From: Halodesulfurarchaeum formicicum
GTDB lineage: Archaea; Halobacteriota; Halobacteria; Halobacteriales; Halobacteriaceae
Assembly (NCBI RefSeq): GCF_001886955.1
Contig: NZ_CP016804.1
Span: 558,001-622,000, forward strand
Length of the DNA: 64,000 nucleotides
Reading direction: 5' to 3'
How positions within the stretch are numbered: the first letter of the stretch is position 1; every line of letters begins with the position of its first letter. The notes beneath the pieces were generated by a model, which did not search any database, was not told the origin of the DNA, and was given only the letters and a program-made list of their open reading frames with translations. Below are positions 54,352 to 63,466 of this stretch, piece by piece. A program made the position numbers and the translations under genes.

Positions 54352-54936
54352 TCAGCGCAGTCGGGACCGGACCGTGCCGACTGCTCGGGACAGGAGTGTC
54401 ACTCCTGGTGCTCCATCGAATATCCAGAGTGCGATCGTCGCTGCCGGCAACAGCAGGTACAGGAGGACGACGTCCGTGATCGGCATCGTCACCAGTTCGG
54501 CAACGAAGTCCTCGAGGTAGGCCAGCCCGCGGCCGAGCCCACGGTCGATCTCGTAGGGTTCGGCCGCGGAGACGGGCCACAGCACCCGCCCCACCAGGAT
54601 CGAATTGCCGTAACGGATCGGGTTCAGCACGTCGCCAAGCAGGTGTGTCCAGTAGCCGACGACGAACGCGACGGACACCCACAGGCGGTCGAGCCGGGAT
54701 CCAAACAGGAGAACGCCCAGTCCGACAGGTATCGCCACGAACGCGGAATGGCCGATGGCGTACCCGCTCGGGAACCAGCCCAGCCCCCACGAGAGCGGCT
54801 TGTCGACGAGGTCTGGCACGAGGCTCGCGACCGCGAGGGCCACGACAGCGCCGTCCGACGGTGGGGGTCGACCCAACGCGCGGAGTCCAAGCGAGTACAG
54901 CAAGTAGCCGGCTGCGATGTGCTCCCACGGCCACAT
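54352..54936 (-). CDS. YdjM/DUF457-type membrane-bound metal-dependent hydrolase
   Basis: 194-aa protein with four to five hydrophobic helices and the His/Asp motifs of the LexA-regulated YdjM family: HIAAGYLLYSLGLRALG, SLVPDLVDKPLSWGLG, GHSAFVAIPV and GYWTHLLGDVLNP. Predicted membrane-embedded hydrolase; the substrate is unknown but a lipid or lipid-linked glycan would fit the neighbourhood. Stop codon 126 bp from the deacetylase-like gene. Confidence 0.82.
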   Translation of the reverse strand: MWPWEHIAAGYLLYSLGLRALGRPPPSDGAVVALAVASLVPDLVDKPLSWGLGWFPSGYAIGHSAFVAIPVGLGVLLFGSRLDRLWVSVAFVVGYWTHLLGDVLNPIRYGNSILVGRVLWPVSAAEPYEIDRGLGRGLAYLEDFVAELVTMPITDVVLLYLLLPAATIALWIFDGAPGVTLLSRAVGTVRSRLR

Positions 54937-54941
54937 TCAGG

Positions 54942-56042
54942 TTAGCTCACCCGGCTGGCGGGCCCGACAGCCTCCCGGACCGCGGTGGCGACGTGGTCGA
55001 CCTCGGCCGCCGAGAGCCCGGGATGGACCGGCAGCGACAGGACGGTGTCGGCCGCCCGGCTCGCAACCGGTGTGTCCGCCTCGTAGCCATCGTAGGCTTC
55101 GAGGTGCGGGATGAGTGTCGGGTAGTAGACCCCCGTGCCGACGCCGACCTCGTCCAGTCGCTCCCGGAGCTGATCGCGATTCTCGGTGCGGACAGTGTAC
55201 TGGTGGTAACTGTGTCGGGCCCCCGCCGGTTCGGACGGAACGGTCAGTCCGGGAACGTCCTCGAGTCGGTCCGTGAGCCGACGGGCGTGCCGTCGGCGGG
55301 CCCGGACCCACTGTTCTAACTGCTCCAGCTGGACGGTCCCGATAGCGGCGGCGATGCTGGTCATCCGGAGGTTGTGACCAACGCGCTTGTGGGCGTAGAC
55401 ATCGTCCCCGGTGCGACCGTGGTTGGCGAAGCTTGCCCCCCGGTCGGCGACCGCCGGGTCGTCAGTGAGGACCATCCCACCTTCCCCGGTCGTCATGTTC
55501 TTGGTCGGATAGAAGGAAAAGGCCGCGGCGTCGCCGAACGTGCCGATGGACTGCCCACCGTAGCTGGCGCCGTGCGCCTGGGCCGCGTCCTCGATGAGGT
55601 GAACGTCCGCTTCGTTCGCGATGGCCCGGAAGGCGTCCATGTCGGCTGGGAGCCCGTAGAGGTGAACCACCAGAATCGCGTCGGCGTCGGTCGCTCTGAC
55701 CGCCTCGCGGGCGCTCTCGGGGTCGAGGTTGTAGGTCGCCGGGTCGATGTCTGCAAAGACGGGTTCTGCCCCCACGAGCCGGATGGCGTTCGCGCTGGCA
55801 ACGAACGAGAACGGGGTGGTGACGACGGTGTCACCGTCGCCGATCCCCAGACCCTCCAGTGCGACCTGGAGGGCGGCCGTTCCGTTGGCTGTCGCCACCG
55901 CGTGGTCGCTGCCGCAGTAGGTTGCAAACGCCGACTCGAACTCCCGGACCTTCGGGCCGTCGGCGACCATGCCGCCCTCGAGGACCTCCTGTACCGCCTC
56001 CTGTTCAGCGACGTCGAACGTCGGGTTGGCGATGTTAATCAT
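54942..56042 (-). CDS. DegT/DnrJ/EryC1/StrS sugar aminotransferase
   Basis: 366-aa PLP enzyme. DHAVATANGTAALQVALEGL, VVTTPFSFVASANAIRLVGA, VHLYGLPADM, HLIEDAAQAHGA and the PLP-lysine motif FSFYPTKNMTTGEGGMVLT near residue 185 (Lys) match WbpE/PglE-like aminotransferases that make UDP-amino sugars. Start overlaps the stop of the acetyltransferase gene (ATGA), and the two probably act in succession. Confidence 0.92.
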   Translation of the reverse strand: MINIANPTFDVAEQEAVQEVLEGGMVADGPKVREFESAFATYCGSDHAVATANGTAALQVALEGLGIGDGDTVVTTPFSFVASANAIRLVGAEPVFADIDPATYNLDPESAREAVRATDADAILVVHLYGLPADMDAFRAIANEADVHLIEDAAQAHGASYGGQSIGTFGDAAAFSFYPTKNMTTGEGGMVLTDDPAVADRGASFANHGRTGDDVYAHKRVGHNLRMTSIAAAIGTVQLEQLEQWVRARRRHARRLTDRLEDVPGLTVPSEPAGARHSYHQYTVRTENRDQLRERLDEVGVGTGVYYPTLIPHLEAYDGYEADTPVASRAADTVLSLPVHPGLSAAEVDHVATAVREAVGPASRVS

Positions 56043-56656
56043 GTTCGGTTCCCTCCCCGTAGCTCCTCGGGCAGCGGTCGATGCTCGGCCGGCACCCCGA
56101 GAGCGAGCCGACCCGGCGGGACGTCCTGTGTGACGACCGCACCGGCGGCGACGAACGCTCCCTCGCCGATGGTTACGTCCGGCAGCACAGTCGCGTTCGC
56201 CCCGACGGAGACGTTGTCCTCGAGGGTCGGTCCCGTCAGGTCGACGTCCTGCCGGAGCGGGTAGGGATCGTTCGTGAGGACCGCATTCGGGCCGAGGAAC
56301 ACCCGGTCACCGATCTCGCTCTCCGCCGGGACGTACACGCCGGTCTGAATGCTTACCTCGGAGCCGACCTGGATCCGGCTGTCCAGCACCGACTTCGTCC
56401 CGAGGACGACGTCGTCACCGACGGTCGTGTGTTCACGTACCATCGCGTCGTGGCCCGTCGTGAACCCGGACCCGATATCGACGTCACAGTAGATGGTCGT
56501 CCCGGACCTGATGGTCGATTCCGCACCGACGACAGCGGGCTCGGCGGTGTCATCGTACACGTAGCCGACGGTCGCACCGGGGTCGACGACGACGTTCTCG
56601 CCGAGTGCTGCTCGGGGCTCCTCGTTTTTCTCCTTGCGTGAATCTCTGCGGGTCAT
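56039..56656 (-). CDS. Hexapeptide-repeat N-acyltransferase (WbpD/PglD-like)
   Basis: 205-aa left-handed beta-helix protein. Repeats of the form [LIV]GxxxxI (VVGAESTIRSGTTIYCDVDI; VLGTKSVLDSRIQVGSEVSI; VFLGPNAVLTNDPYPLR) and the terminal GVPAEHRPLPEEL are characteristic of acetyltransferases acting on UDP-3-amino-sugars. Translationally coupled to the aminotransferase, consistent with amination followed by N-acetylation. Confidence 0.88.
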   Translation of the reverse strand: MTRRDSRKEKNEEPRAALGENVVVDPGATVGYVYDDTAEPAVVGAESTIRSGTTIYCDVDIGSGFTTGHDAMVREHTTVGDDVVLGTKSVLDSRIQVGSEVSIQTGVYVPAESEIGDRVFLGPNAVLTNDPYPLRQDVDLTGPTLEDNVSVGANATVLPDVTIGEGAFVAAGAVVTQDVPPGRLALGVPAEHRPLPEELRGGNRT

Positions 56657-56840
56657 CCCATCACCCGGCTGTCAGTACTCCGTCGGTCGTCGACCGCATG
56701 CTGTCGTGTCATTGGTGGACCTCGTGATGCCGGCTGTCCGGTGGTCGAGGCGGTCCCCGACCGCTTGTGGGACCGTTCGGTTCCTCCGGCGTGATGAATC
56801 GAAAGCGGGTTCGGCGGTTTGTTATGCAGCGCCTACGGGC

Positions 56841-58142
56841 TCAGAGGCCGCCGCTGGTGGCGATGGCCCTGGCGGCTCGGGAGATGGCGGTCGTCTCCTC
56901 TCTTTGGCACTGGAATCGTGCCAGCCGTGCCCGGCCGTGTAGACACCGGTCGCGGTGGGTGTCGGCGACGTCGGTCGACTCACTGGGGTCTGCCTGTAGG
57001 TCGAACAGCGTCTCCCCGTCCTCGGTTTCGAGGTATTTGAACCGCCGGTCGCGCACGGCACGTTTGCTGCCGCCCTCGCTGGTGGCGACTGCGTTCGGTG
57101 TCGTGATGGCTTCGGGGTCGACGGTACCATCACGAGCGATCGACAGCGCCACGTCCGGGATCGTTGCCAGCGAGGCCGGATCGGCCACCGTGGCGTCGCT
57201 GCCCGCGTTGTGGACGAGATACGGGACGTGAACGTTCTCCTCGTAGAGCTGACGGTGATGGTGGCCGTAGTTGCCGTGTTCGCCGAACGACTCGCCGTGG
57301 TCGGCGTGGACGATCAGCGCCGAATCGTCCCCGGCGGCGTCGGTGTGGAGTCGGTCGAGGAAGGCATCGACCGAGCGGACCGTGTCCCGGTAGCTCGCCC
57401 GCACCGACTCGGCCGCGCCAGCCCCCATCGTGTCGCCGTTTCCACGCATCGCCGTCTCCGACTTGAGGGCGCTCGTGTAGGTCCCCAGCAGGGATTGCTC
57501 GGTGCGGTGGGCCCGGCCAGGGAGGAACGGGTAGTGCGTGTCCATCAGGAACACCCACAGGAAGTACGGCTCCGAGAGGTCCTGGCGGACCGCGTCCAGG
57601 TCGTCGTAGAACGATTCCCAGCGCGCGAAAAAGGAACTCCCAGTGAGCAAGTCAAGTGCGAGCTCCACCGGCTTGCTGTCCGTGTCGATCCCCGGAAGCC
57701 GGTCGGCGACGGCGCGCAGCCAGCCGCCGTTTACCCCGGAGAAATCCTCGAACACGTCGAACCCGCGGTCGAACCCCGACGCCGTGGACGCCCAGGGGTT
57801 CGGGCTGAAGCCTGCGGTCTCGTAACCGCGCTCGCGGAGCCGTTCCGGGAGCGAGGCGTACCGCCCCATGTGCTCGTCGAGGGCAGCGAGTCGGCGCTCC
57901 CAGTGGGTCGCCCCTGGATAGCGGTCGAGCGGCTCCGCCGGCCGTGGGTACCCGGTGAAGGCGACCGGCATCGAGGAGAACGTCTGGGGACCGGGCGCGA
58001 CGGCCGTTTCGAAAGCGAGGCCCTCGTCGGCGAGCGCGTCCATCGTCGGCGTGAGGCCACGCTCGTCGCCGAGAAACCCACAGTGGTCTGCGCGCAGGCT
58101 GTCGATTGACACGAGGATGATGTTCTTCCGGTCGGCGGTCAT
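56841..58142 (-). CDS. Sulfatase-family protein
   Basis: 433 aa. NIILVSIDSLRADHCGFLGD (metal-binding Asp, residues 7-26), PQTFSSMPVAFTGYPRP near residue 52 where sulfatases have the CxPxR nucleophile box (here Ser, so not a classical formylglycine enzyme), LMDTHYPFLPG and IVHADHGESFGEHGNYGHH near residue 280, and FKYLETEDGETLFDLQADPS. Predicted to add or remove sulfate or phosphate groups on a glycan. The 184-bp gap beyond 56656 contains no clear gene. Confidence 0.85.
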   Translation of the reverse strand: MTADRKNIILVSIDSLRADHCGFLGDERGLTPTMDALADEGLAFETAVAPGPQTFSSMPVAFTGYPRPAEPLDRYPGATHWERRLAALDEHMGRYASLPERLRERGYETAGFSPNPWASTASGFDRGFDVFEDFSGVNGGWLRAVADRLPGIDTDSKPVELALDLLTGSSFFARWESFYDDLDAVRQDLSEPYFLWVFLMDTHYPFLPGRAHRTEQSLLGTYTSALKSETAMRGNGDTMGAGAAESVRASYRDTVRSVDAFLDRLHTDAAGDDSALIVHADHGESFGEHGNYGHHHRQLYEENVHVPYLVHNAGSDATVADPASLATIPDVALSIARDGTVDPEAITTPNAVATSEGGSKRAVRDRRFKYLETEDGETLFDLQADPSESTDVADTHRDRCLHGRARLARFQCQREETTAISRAARAIATSGGL

Positions 58143-58294
58143 GGGTGGTGTCCGGCGTCCGGTACCGAAGTGGTGGATCGCGTGCAGTGCATTCCCCTAG
58201 AGTCGGTCACTCGGAGGGCTTTGTTAGGAACCACCAACCCCGAGGGCTCGGGACGCGAGTCCGCCCGGAGACCGCGACCCCGCCACGTGACCCC

Positions 58295-58316
58295 GGTAAT
58301 GTCAGCATAACTTTCC
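58295..58316 (+). promoter_or_regulatory. Promoter element of the GT4 gene
   Basis: GGTAATGTCAGCATAACTTT matches the deacetylase promoter (GTAAGCTGAGCATAACTA) in the AGCATAACT part, but only GTAA of the GTAAGCTG core. It lies about 95-115 nt before the ATG at 58409. Confidence 0.35.
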
Positions 58317-58408
58317 TCGTCGTTCCCGTCGGTCAGCCCACGAATCCGGCCCGTAGCCGAGGCACAGCCCCGGGTCGGCCGCCTTCCGGAACCGTGCCCG
58401 CACTCCCG

Positions 58409-59341
58409 ATGAACGTGCTCAACCTCGTGACGAACCCGGACGCCCAGTTCTTCGAGCAGCAGGTCGAGACCCTCGCTGGTTTGGGAGTCAGTTCGGACGT
58501 CGTCGCGGTCCCGGGCGACCGGCGGACGACCGACGACACCGCCGAGCCGCGGTCGGTGCTGGACTGGTTGCAGTTCTACCCGCAGGTGCTCCGGGCCTCG
58601 CGTGGTGACTACGATGTCGTGCATGCCAACTACGGGCTGACCGCGCCAGCCGCGCTCGCCCAGCCGAGGCGGCCAGTCGTTCTCTCCCTCTGGGGGTCGG
58701 ACCTGCTCGGCAGCGTCGGGTGGGTGAGTCGTCTGTGCGCGCGGGCGGCTGATGCTGTCATCGTGATGTCCGAGGAGATGGCGGCGGCACTCGATCCCAT
58801 CGACAGCCACGTCATCCCTCACGGGGTCGACATGGAGCGGTTCCAGCCGCTCTCTCGGCGGGTCGCCCGCGACCGGGTCGGCTGGGACGGCGACGCCGCC
58901 CAGGTGCTTTTTCCCTACGCCGAGCGACGGGCGGTGAAGGACTACCCGCGAGCCGAGGCCGTCGTCGCCGCGGCTCGCGAGCAGTTCGACGGGGACATCG
59001 AACTCCGGACGCTGCACGGCGTGGCCCACGACCGAATGCCGCTCTACATGAACGCTGCCGACGCGCTGTTGCTCACGTCGAAAAGTGAGGGCTCGCCCAA
59101 CTCCGTCAAGGAAGCGATGGCGTGTAACTGTCCTGTCGTGGCGACGGCTGTCGGTGACGTCCCCGCCTTACTCTCGGATGTCACGGCTTCACACGTCTGT
59201 CGGACCGACGAGGAACTCGTCGCCGGACTCATCGATGTCCTCGAACGCGGTGAGCGCTCCGATGGTCGGGCCCACGTCGAACCATACGGGCTCGACCGGA
59301 TGGGCAAGCGCATCCTCGACGTGTACGAGTCGGTGCAGTAA
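58409..59341 (+). CDS. Family 4-like glycosyltransferase
   Basis: 310-aa GT-B enzyme. ATG at 58409 (MNVLNLVTNPDAQFFEQQVE) is used; the frame to 58145 is antisense to no gene but has no conserved content. Features: VVHANYGLTAPAAL, IVMSEEMAA, VIPHGVDMERFQPLSRR, and the donor-site region LTSKSEGSPNSVKEAMACNC (E-x7-E) near residue 245. Adds a sugar during glycan assembly. Divergent from the sulfatase gene. Confidence 0.88.
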   Translation: MNVLNLVTNPDAQFFEQQVETLAGLGVSSDVVAVPGDRRTTDDTAEPRSVLDWLQFYPQVLRASRGDYDVVHANYGLTAPAALAQPRRPVVLSLWGSDLLGSVGWVSRLCARAADAVIVMSEEMAAALDPIDSHVIPHGVDMERFQPLSRRVARDRVGWDGDAAQVLFPYAERRAVKDYPRAEAVVAAAREQFDGDIELRTLHGVAHDRMPLYMNAADALLLTSKSEGSPNSVKEAMACNCPVVATAVGDVPALLSDVTASHVCRTDEELVAGLIDVLERGERSDGRAHVEPYGLDRMGKRILDVYESVQ

Positions 59342-59390
59342 TCGACGGAAGGGCAGCGGACGGTAACTGCTCTGTTACCCGGACTAACGA

Positions 59391-59430
59391 AAGCTTACCG
59401 AGCGAGTTGACGGGTAAGCTGGGGATTACA
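59391..59430 (+). promoter_or_regulatory. Promoter with inverted AGCTTACC/GGTAAGCT and GTAAGCTG-TATA element
   Basis: AGCTTACC (59392-59399) pairs perfectly with GGTAAGCT (59413-59420). The core GTAAGCTG (59414-59421) runs into GGGATTACAATC, a TATA-like sequence, like the oxidoreductase promoter. GGTAAC and GTTACC (around 59362 and 59374) form another inverted pair just upstream. Predicted start of transcription is near 59455. Confidence 0.5.
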
Positions 59431-59466
59431 ATCTTCCGATTGGTCCTATCCCGGGTTAGAAGACAG

Positions 59467-59574
59467 ATGATTGGTACACCAACGGCCATCGACAGCCGGG
59501 AACCGGCCACCGAGGAGTGTCGGCTACCAGGGGCCCGCTCGGAACGGAGACTCGGGCCTGCGGATCGGCCATGA
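59467..59574 (+). CDS. 35-codon leader ORF coupled to the membrane protein
   Basis: Downstream of the TATA-like sequence, ATG at 59467 opens a short frame (MIGTPTAIDSREPATEECRL and so on, 35 aa) whose stop TGA overlaps the ATG at 59571 (ATGA). This would allow termination-reinitiation. It may be a regulatory upstream ORF or an accidental frame; the overlap supports 59571 as the start of the next gene. Confidence 0.35.
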   Translation: MIGTPTAIDSREPATEECRLPGARSERRLGPADRP

Positions 59575-61511
59575 CGTCCCGCAATATGCATTCCAGACGA
59601 TCGTTAACGAACGATCTGGACGTTTTACTGGCGAAATTAGGTGTTCTTGCAGCAGTACTGCTGCTCGGCCTCCGGCTGTTCGCGTCCCAGCCATTCCTCC
59701 TCGTGATTCCGCTTTCGATCGGGATGGGGAGCGGCCTCTACCTCCTGGCGGGCCACGAACGGGCTGCCGAGATGTCTTGGCTGGCACTGCCCCGGTTCGT
59801 GGCTGGCTACCTTCCATCGGTCGTCATGCTCGGGTTGGTGGCCCTCGTGGTCGCGACCCGGCTGGTTGGTACCCGGACGGTTCCCATCTACCTGCTGATC
59901 GCCGGCATTGGCACCCTCATCTTCGGGCAGATTTTGTTCCTCGATGAAGGTGGGGTTGCCCCGGGAGTGATCCTCTTCGAAATCCTCGCCGCGGCCGTCG
60001 TGATCCGGCTGTCGGCGCTGTTCGTGACTCCGGGATACGTCGGGGTCGACATCTGGACCCACGCGCTGGTGTTCGTCGACGGCATCGTGGCCCAGGGCTC
60101 GTTGGCTTCGATAGCCGAGACGAAATACCTCATGGCGCCGATCTACCACGCCATCGGGGCCATCGGAACCCTCGTGTTCGGCGGTGTTCGGGAGGGGATC
60201 TATCTGACGCTGGGGCTTTTGGTCCCGTTGTCGGCGGTGTTCGTCTACTCGACGGGGAAACTCCTGGTCCCGGCCAGGTGGGCGCTGCTGGCGACGGCAC
60301 TGTACGCCTTTGCCGACCAGTTCATTCGCTGGGGAATCCACATCATTCCGACGAGTCTCGGGTTGGTGTTCTTCCTCGCGGTCGTGTACCTGGTGGCGCG
60401 GATGTTCTACGCCGACGCCGAACCGTGGGCGGTCGTGCTCGCGCTCGGGGCCAGCCTGGCGGTGGTGTTCACCCACCAGGTCGCGACTGCCATTACCCTG
60501 GTGTTCCTCGCCGTCGCGGCGTTTGCCGCTGTCGTGCTGGGGCTGTTCGCACGGGACGGCCAGGTCACCCATCGCACGCGCAAGGCAGTCGCACTCGTCG
60601 GCATTTTTGTCGTGACGACGACGGCCACACTCGTCTCGTGGGCGAACACACCGTTCGCCGGCGGCCAATCCTTCCTCGGGCGGGAGCTGGTCGTCATCAC
60701 GTCGGCACTTACCGAGGACGCGGCTCTCCTGAATCTCGCGAGCGGCGGTGACGCGGGGGCCGGCGGGGCTGCTGGCGCATCGGCCTACGCCTGGTTGATC
60801 CCGTACGTTGAACTGTTCGGGTTCGGGCTGTTGCTCGCGGCTGCCGTGCTCGGCGGGCTGTGGTTGCTCCGCCGGAACCCCAATCCGGACCTGTCGCTCA
60901 CCTTCGTGCTCGCCGCGGCCACCCTGTTCGTGCTCGTGTACGGGCTCTCCCTGTTCGGCATCCGTGCGCTGTTACCCGGCCGGTGGATCGCCTTTCTGTT
61001 CGCTCCGATGGCGCTTTTGGCTGCCGCCGGGTTCCTGGGACTCTCCCGAAGCAACGCCCGGACACTGGTCGTCATCGCATTCGTCGTGCTGGCGGTGGGC
61101 TACCCCGCGTCCATGGTCGTCGCCGAGAAGGCGACGCTTGACAGTCCAGCGTTCAGCGATCAACACGCCCGCTTTGCCTACACCGCACCGGAGATAAGTG
61201 CGGCCCAGACGGGCGTCGAGATCCGGCCGCCTGCCGAACACGGCGTCATTCGTACCGACCACCCCTACGACAAGGTCTTTCGGGTTATCGGGGGCTACGA
61301 GGATGGCAGCCTCATCCTCGGTCCAGACGGTCCTGTCGGAGCCGACACCACTGCCGCTCGTGACTACCAGTTACAGGGCCCGGTTAGCTTCGAATCACCC
61401 GAGGAAGGGACTATAGGTGACCCCGCCACCGTGTGCCCGGACGGGTGGAACAGGGTGTACACGAACGATCAGGTGTGTCTTTGCACCGACTCCACGGGGG
61501 GTGCGGAATGA
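59571..61511 (+). CDS. Polytopic membrane protein, probable lipid-glycan glycosyltransferase-like
   Basis: 646-aa protein with about 12-14 hydrophobic segments from residue 25 to about 540, then a soluble C-terminal part (about residues 540-646) ending CLCTDSTGGAE. Segments such as GYVGVDIWTHALVFVDGIVA and WALLATALYAFADQFIRWGI resemble GT-C type enzymes or archaeal DUF-class membrane glycosyltransferases, which use lipid-phosphate sugars. The exact family is not recognised. ATGA overlap with the DUF1616 gene. Confidence 0.7.
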   Translation: MTSRNMHSRRSLTNDLDVLLAKLGVLAAVLLLGLRLFASQPFLLVIPLSIGMGSGLYLLAGHERAAEMSWLALPRFVAGYLPSVVMLGLVALVVATRLVGTRTVPIYLLIAGIGTLIFGQILFLDEGGVAPGVILFEILAAAVVIRLSALFVTPGYVGVDIWTHALVFVDGIVAQGSLASIAETKYLMAPIYHAIGAIGTLVFGGVREGIYLTLGLLVPLSAVFVYSTGKLLVPARWALLATALYAFADQFIRWGIHIIPTSLGLVFFLAVVYLVARMFYADAEPWAVVLALGASLAVVFTHQVATAITLVFLAVAAFAAVVLGLFARDGQVTHRTRKAVALVGIFVVTTTATLVSWANTPFAGGQSFLGRELVVITSALTEDAALLNLASGGDAGAGGAAGASAYAWLIPYVELFGFGLLLAAAVLGGLWLLRRNPNPDLSLTFVLAAATLFVLVYGLSLFGIRALLPGRWIAFLFAPMALLAAAGFLGLSRSNARTLVVIAFVVLAVGYPASMVVAEKATLDSPAFSDQHARFAYTAPEISAAQTGVEIRPPAEHGVIRTDHPYDKVFRVIGGYEDGSLILGPDGPVGADTTAARDYQLQGPVSFESPEEGTIGDPATVCPDGWNRVYTNDQVCLCTDSTGGAE

Positions 61512-62434
61512 GCTCCCAAGTGACCGATCTGCGGCTCGTGTTCAGCCTGACCGTCGCCGCGATGCTCGTGCTGCTGGTTCCGGGTGTTCCCTGGCAGATC
61601 GAGTGGGTGTTCGGTCTTCCGCTGCTGGTGTTGTTGCCGGGGTATGCCGTGGTTGCGGCGCTCTTTCCCCGGCGACCTGAGGCGTCGCCGGCCGGTGGCA
61701 ACTCACTCGACTGGCCCGCCAGGTTCGGTCTCTCGCTGATCGGGAGCGCGATCGTCGTCGCCGCGGTCGGCGTCCTGTTCGCGAGTGAAGCGCTGGTTCG
61801 GCTCACTCTGGCACCGGCCGTGCTGTCGATCGGCGCGGTCACGTTACTCGCTGTCGTCCTCGCTGGGGTTCGACGGCGACCACTTGAGCGGGATCACCGT
61901 GCGGACCCGGTCGCTGGCGTCTCGCTGGGGTCGATGCCTGGCGCGTTCGGCATTTCGGGTGTCCAGTCGCTCGTGCTGGTGGTGTCGGTGCTGCTATTGG
62001 TCAGCACGCTCGCGTTCGCCGGCACGAGTCCGGCCGAGGACCCCTACACCGAGGTCTATCTGACCGACGGTGAGGACCTCGACCTTGGACCAGCAGAGGG
62101 AACCCAGACGATGGCCACCGGCGCTGATAGCACGGTCTCACTTACCATCGAGAACCACGAGGGCGACCCGACTGACTACCGGACCGTGGTCCGCCTGCAA
62201 CGGGTTGAGAACGGGACGGTCCTGGGGAGCGAACGCCTTGATAACTTCAGCGTCAGCCTGGCATCCGAAGAGATCGGCGTCTACGAACGCTCGCTCAACC
62301 CGACGATGACGGGCGAGCGACTCCGCCTCCAGGTGCTTGTCTACAAGGGCGGCACGGAGGGAGAGATCGACGCCGATTCGGCTGACCTGGGGTTGCGCCT
62401 CTGGGTGGACACCACCGCGGAGGGCTCCACGTGA
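61508..62434 (+). CDS. DUF1616-family membrane protein
   Basis: 308 aa. Four hydrophobic helices in the first half (VPWQIEWVFGLPLLVLLPGY, FGLSLIGSAIVVAAVGVLFA, APAVLSIGAVTLLAVVLAGV, QSLVLVVSVLLLVSTLAFAG), then an extracellular beta domain with YTEVYLTDGEDLDLG and VVRLQRVENGTVLGSE. DUF1616 proteins are common in archaeal glycan clusters; function unknown. Coupled to genes on both sides (ATGA and GTGA overlaps). Confidence 0.82.
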   Translation: MSSQVTDLRLVFSLTVAAMLVLLVPGVPWQIEWVFGLPLLVLLPGYAVVAALFPRRPEASPAGGNSLDWPARFGLSLIGSAIVVAAVGVLFASEALVRLTLAPAVLSIGAVTLLAVVLAGVRRRPLERDHRADPVAGVSLGSMPGAFGISGVQSLVLVVSVLLLVSTLAFAGTSPAEDPYTEVYLTDGEDLDLGPAEGTQTMATGADSTVSLTIENHEGDPTDYRTVVRLQRVENGTVLGSERLDNFSVSLASEEIGVYERSLNPTMTGERLRLQVLVYKGGTEGEIDADSADLGLRLWVDTTAEGST

Positions 62435-63375
62435 CCCCCCGACCGTTCGAGCACGACATCGCCGGCCAGCAGGTGCTCGTGACTGGCGGTGCGGGGTTCA
62501 TCGGGAGCAACATCGCCGCGGCGCTTCTGGACGGGAACGACGTCCGGGTACTTGACGACCTTTCGAGTGGTCGGCGGGAGAACGTTCCCGACGGCGCGGA
62601 ACTGCTCGTCGGTGACGTTCGCGACGAGGACGCTCTCGACGCCGCGATGGCGGGCGTCGACCTCGTGTTTCATGAGGCCGCGGTCGTCAGCGTCGCGCGC
62701 TCGACCGAGGCGCCCCTCGAAACCACCCGAACCAACGTGGACGCGACTGTCCGAGTTCTCGAACAGGCACGGACGGAAGACGCCCGGGTCGTCTTCGCCT
62801 CGAGTGCCGCGGTGTATGGCCCGCCGGCGTACGTTCCGGTCGACGAGTCCCATCCCAAGGAGCCGACCTCGCCCTATGGGGTCAGCAAACTCGCCGCCGA
62901 CCAGTACGTTCGGCTGTACGCCTCGCTGTACGACGTCCCGACCGTCGCGCTGCGATACTTCAATGCGTACGGCCCCGGTCAGCCGGATGGCGACTACAGC
63001 GGTGTCATTCGAACGTTCGTCGACCAGGCGACGGCGGGCGAGCCCATCACCGTCCACGGGGACGGCCAGCAAACCCGCGATTTCGTCCACATCGACGACA
63101 TCGTCCGCGCGAACCTCCGCGCGGCGACCACACCCCACGTCGGTGAAGCGTTCAACGTCGGCACCGGGGACTCGGTCACGGTCTCGAAGCTGGCAGCACA
63201 CATCCAGGAGCTAGCGGGCTCGGACTCACCGATTCGGACCTCCGATCCCCGTCCCGGCGACATCCGTCACAGTTGTGCCGAGACGACCGACGCACGGACG
63301 AAACTGGGGTTCGAGGCGACCGTCTCGCTTGCCGATGGGCTGGAGACCGTAGCGGGACTCGGGCCGGCTGAGTGA
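62431..63375 (+). CDS. NAD-dependent sugar epimerase/dehydratase (GalE-like)
   Basis: 314-aa short-chain (SDR) enzyme. GTG start overlaps the DUF1616 stop. Rossmann motif VLVTGGAGFIGSNIAAALL near residue 16, ASSAAVYGPPAYVP, the catalytic pair in PYGVSKLAADQYVR (YxxxK), RYFNAYGPGQPDGDYSGVIR and HGDGQQTRDFVHIDDIV. Most like UDP-glucose/UDP-GlcNAc 4-epimerases. Confidence 0.92.
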   Translation: MTPRPFEHDIAGQQVLVTGGAGFIGSNIAAALLDGNDVRVLDDLSSGRRENVPDGAELLVGDVRDEDALDAAMAGVDLVFHEAAVVSVARSTEAPLETTRTNVDATVRVLEQARTEDARVVFASSAAVYGPPAYVPVDESHPKEPTSPYGVSKLAADQYVRLYASLYDVPTVALRYFNAYGPGQPDGDYSGVIRTFVDQATAGEPITVHGDGQQTRDFVHIDDIVRANLRAATTPHVGEAFNVGTGDSVTVSKLAAHIQELAGSDSPIRTSDPRPGDIRHSCAETTDARTKLGFEATVSLADGLETVAGLGPAE

Positions 63376-63466
63376 TCGTCCCCGGTTCATGCCTGACGGG
63401 ATTCCCGGGCACTAACTGAGCAACGGTACCACGAAGCACTTACTGGGGGGCCGTGTTGACTTCTCC

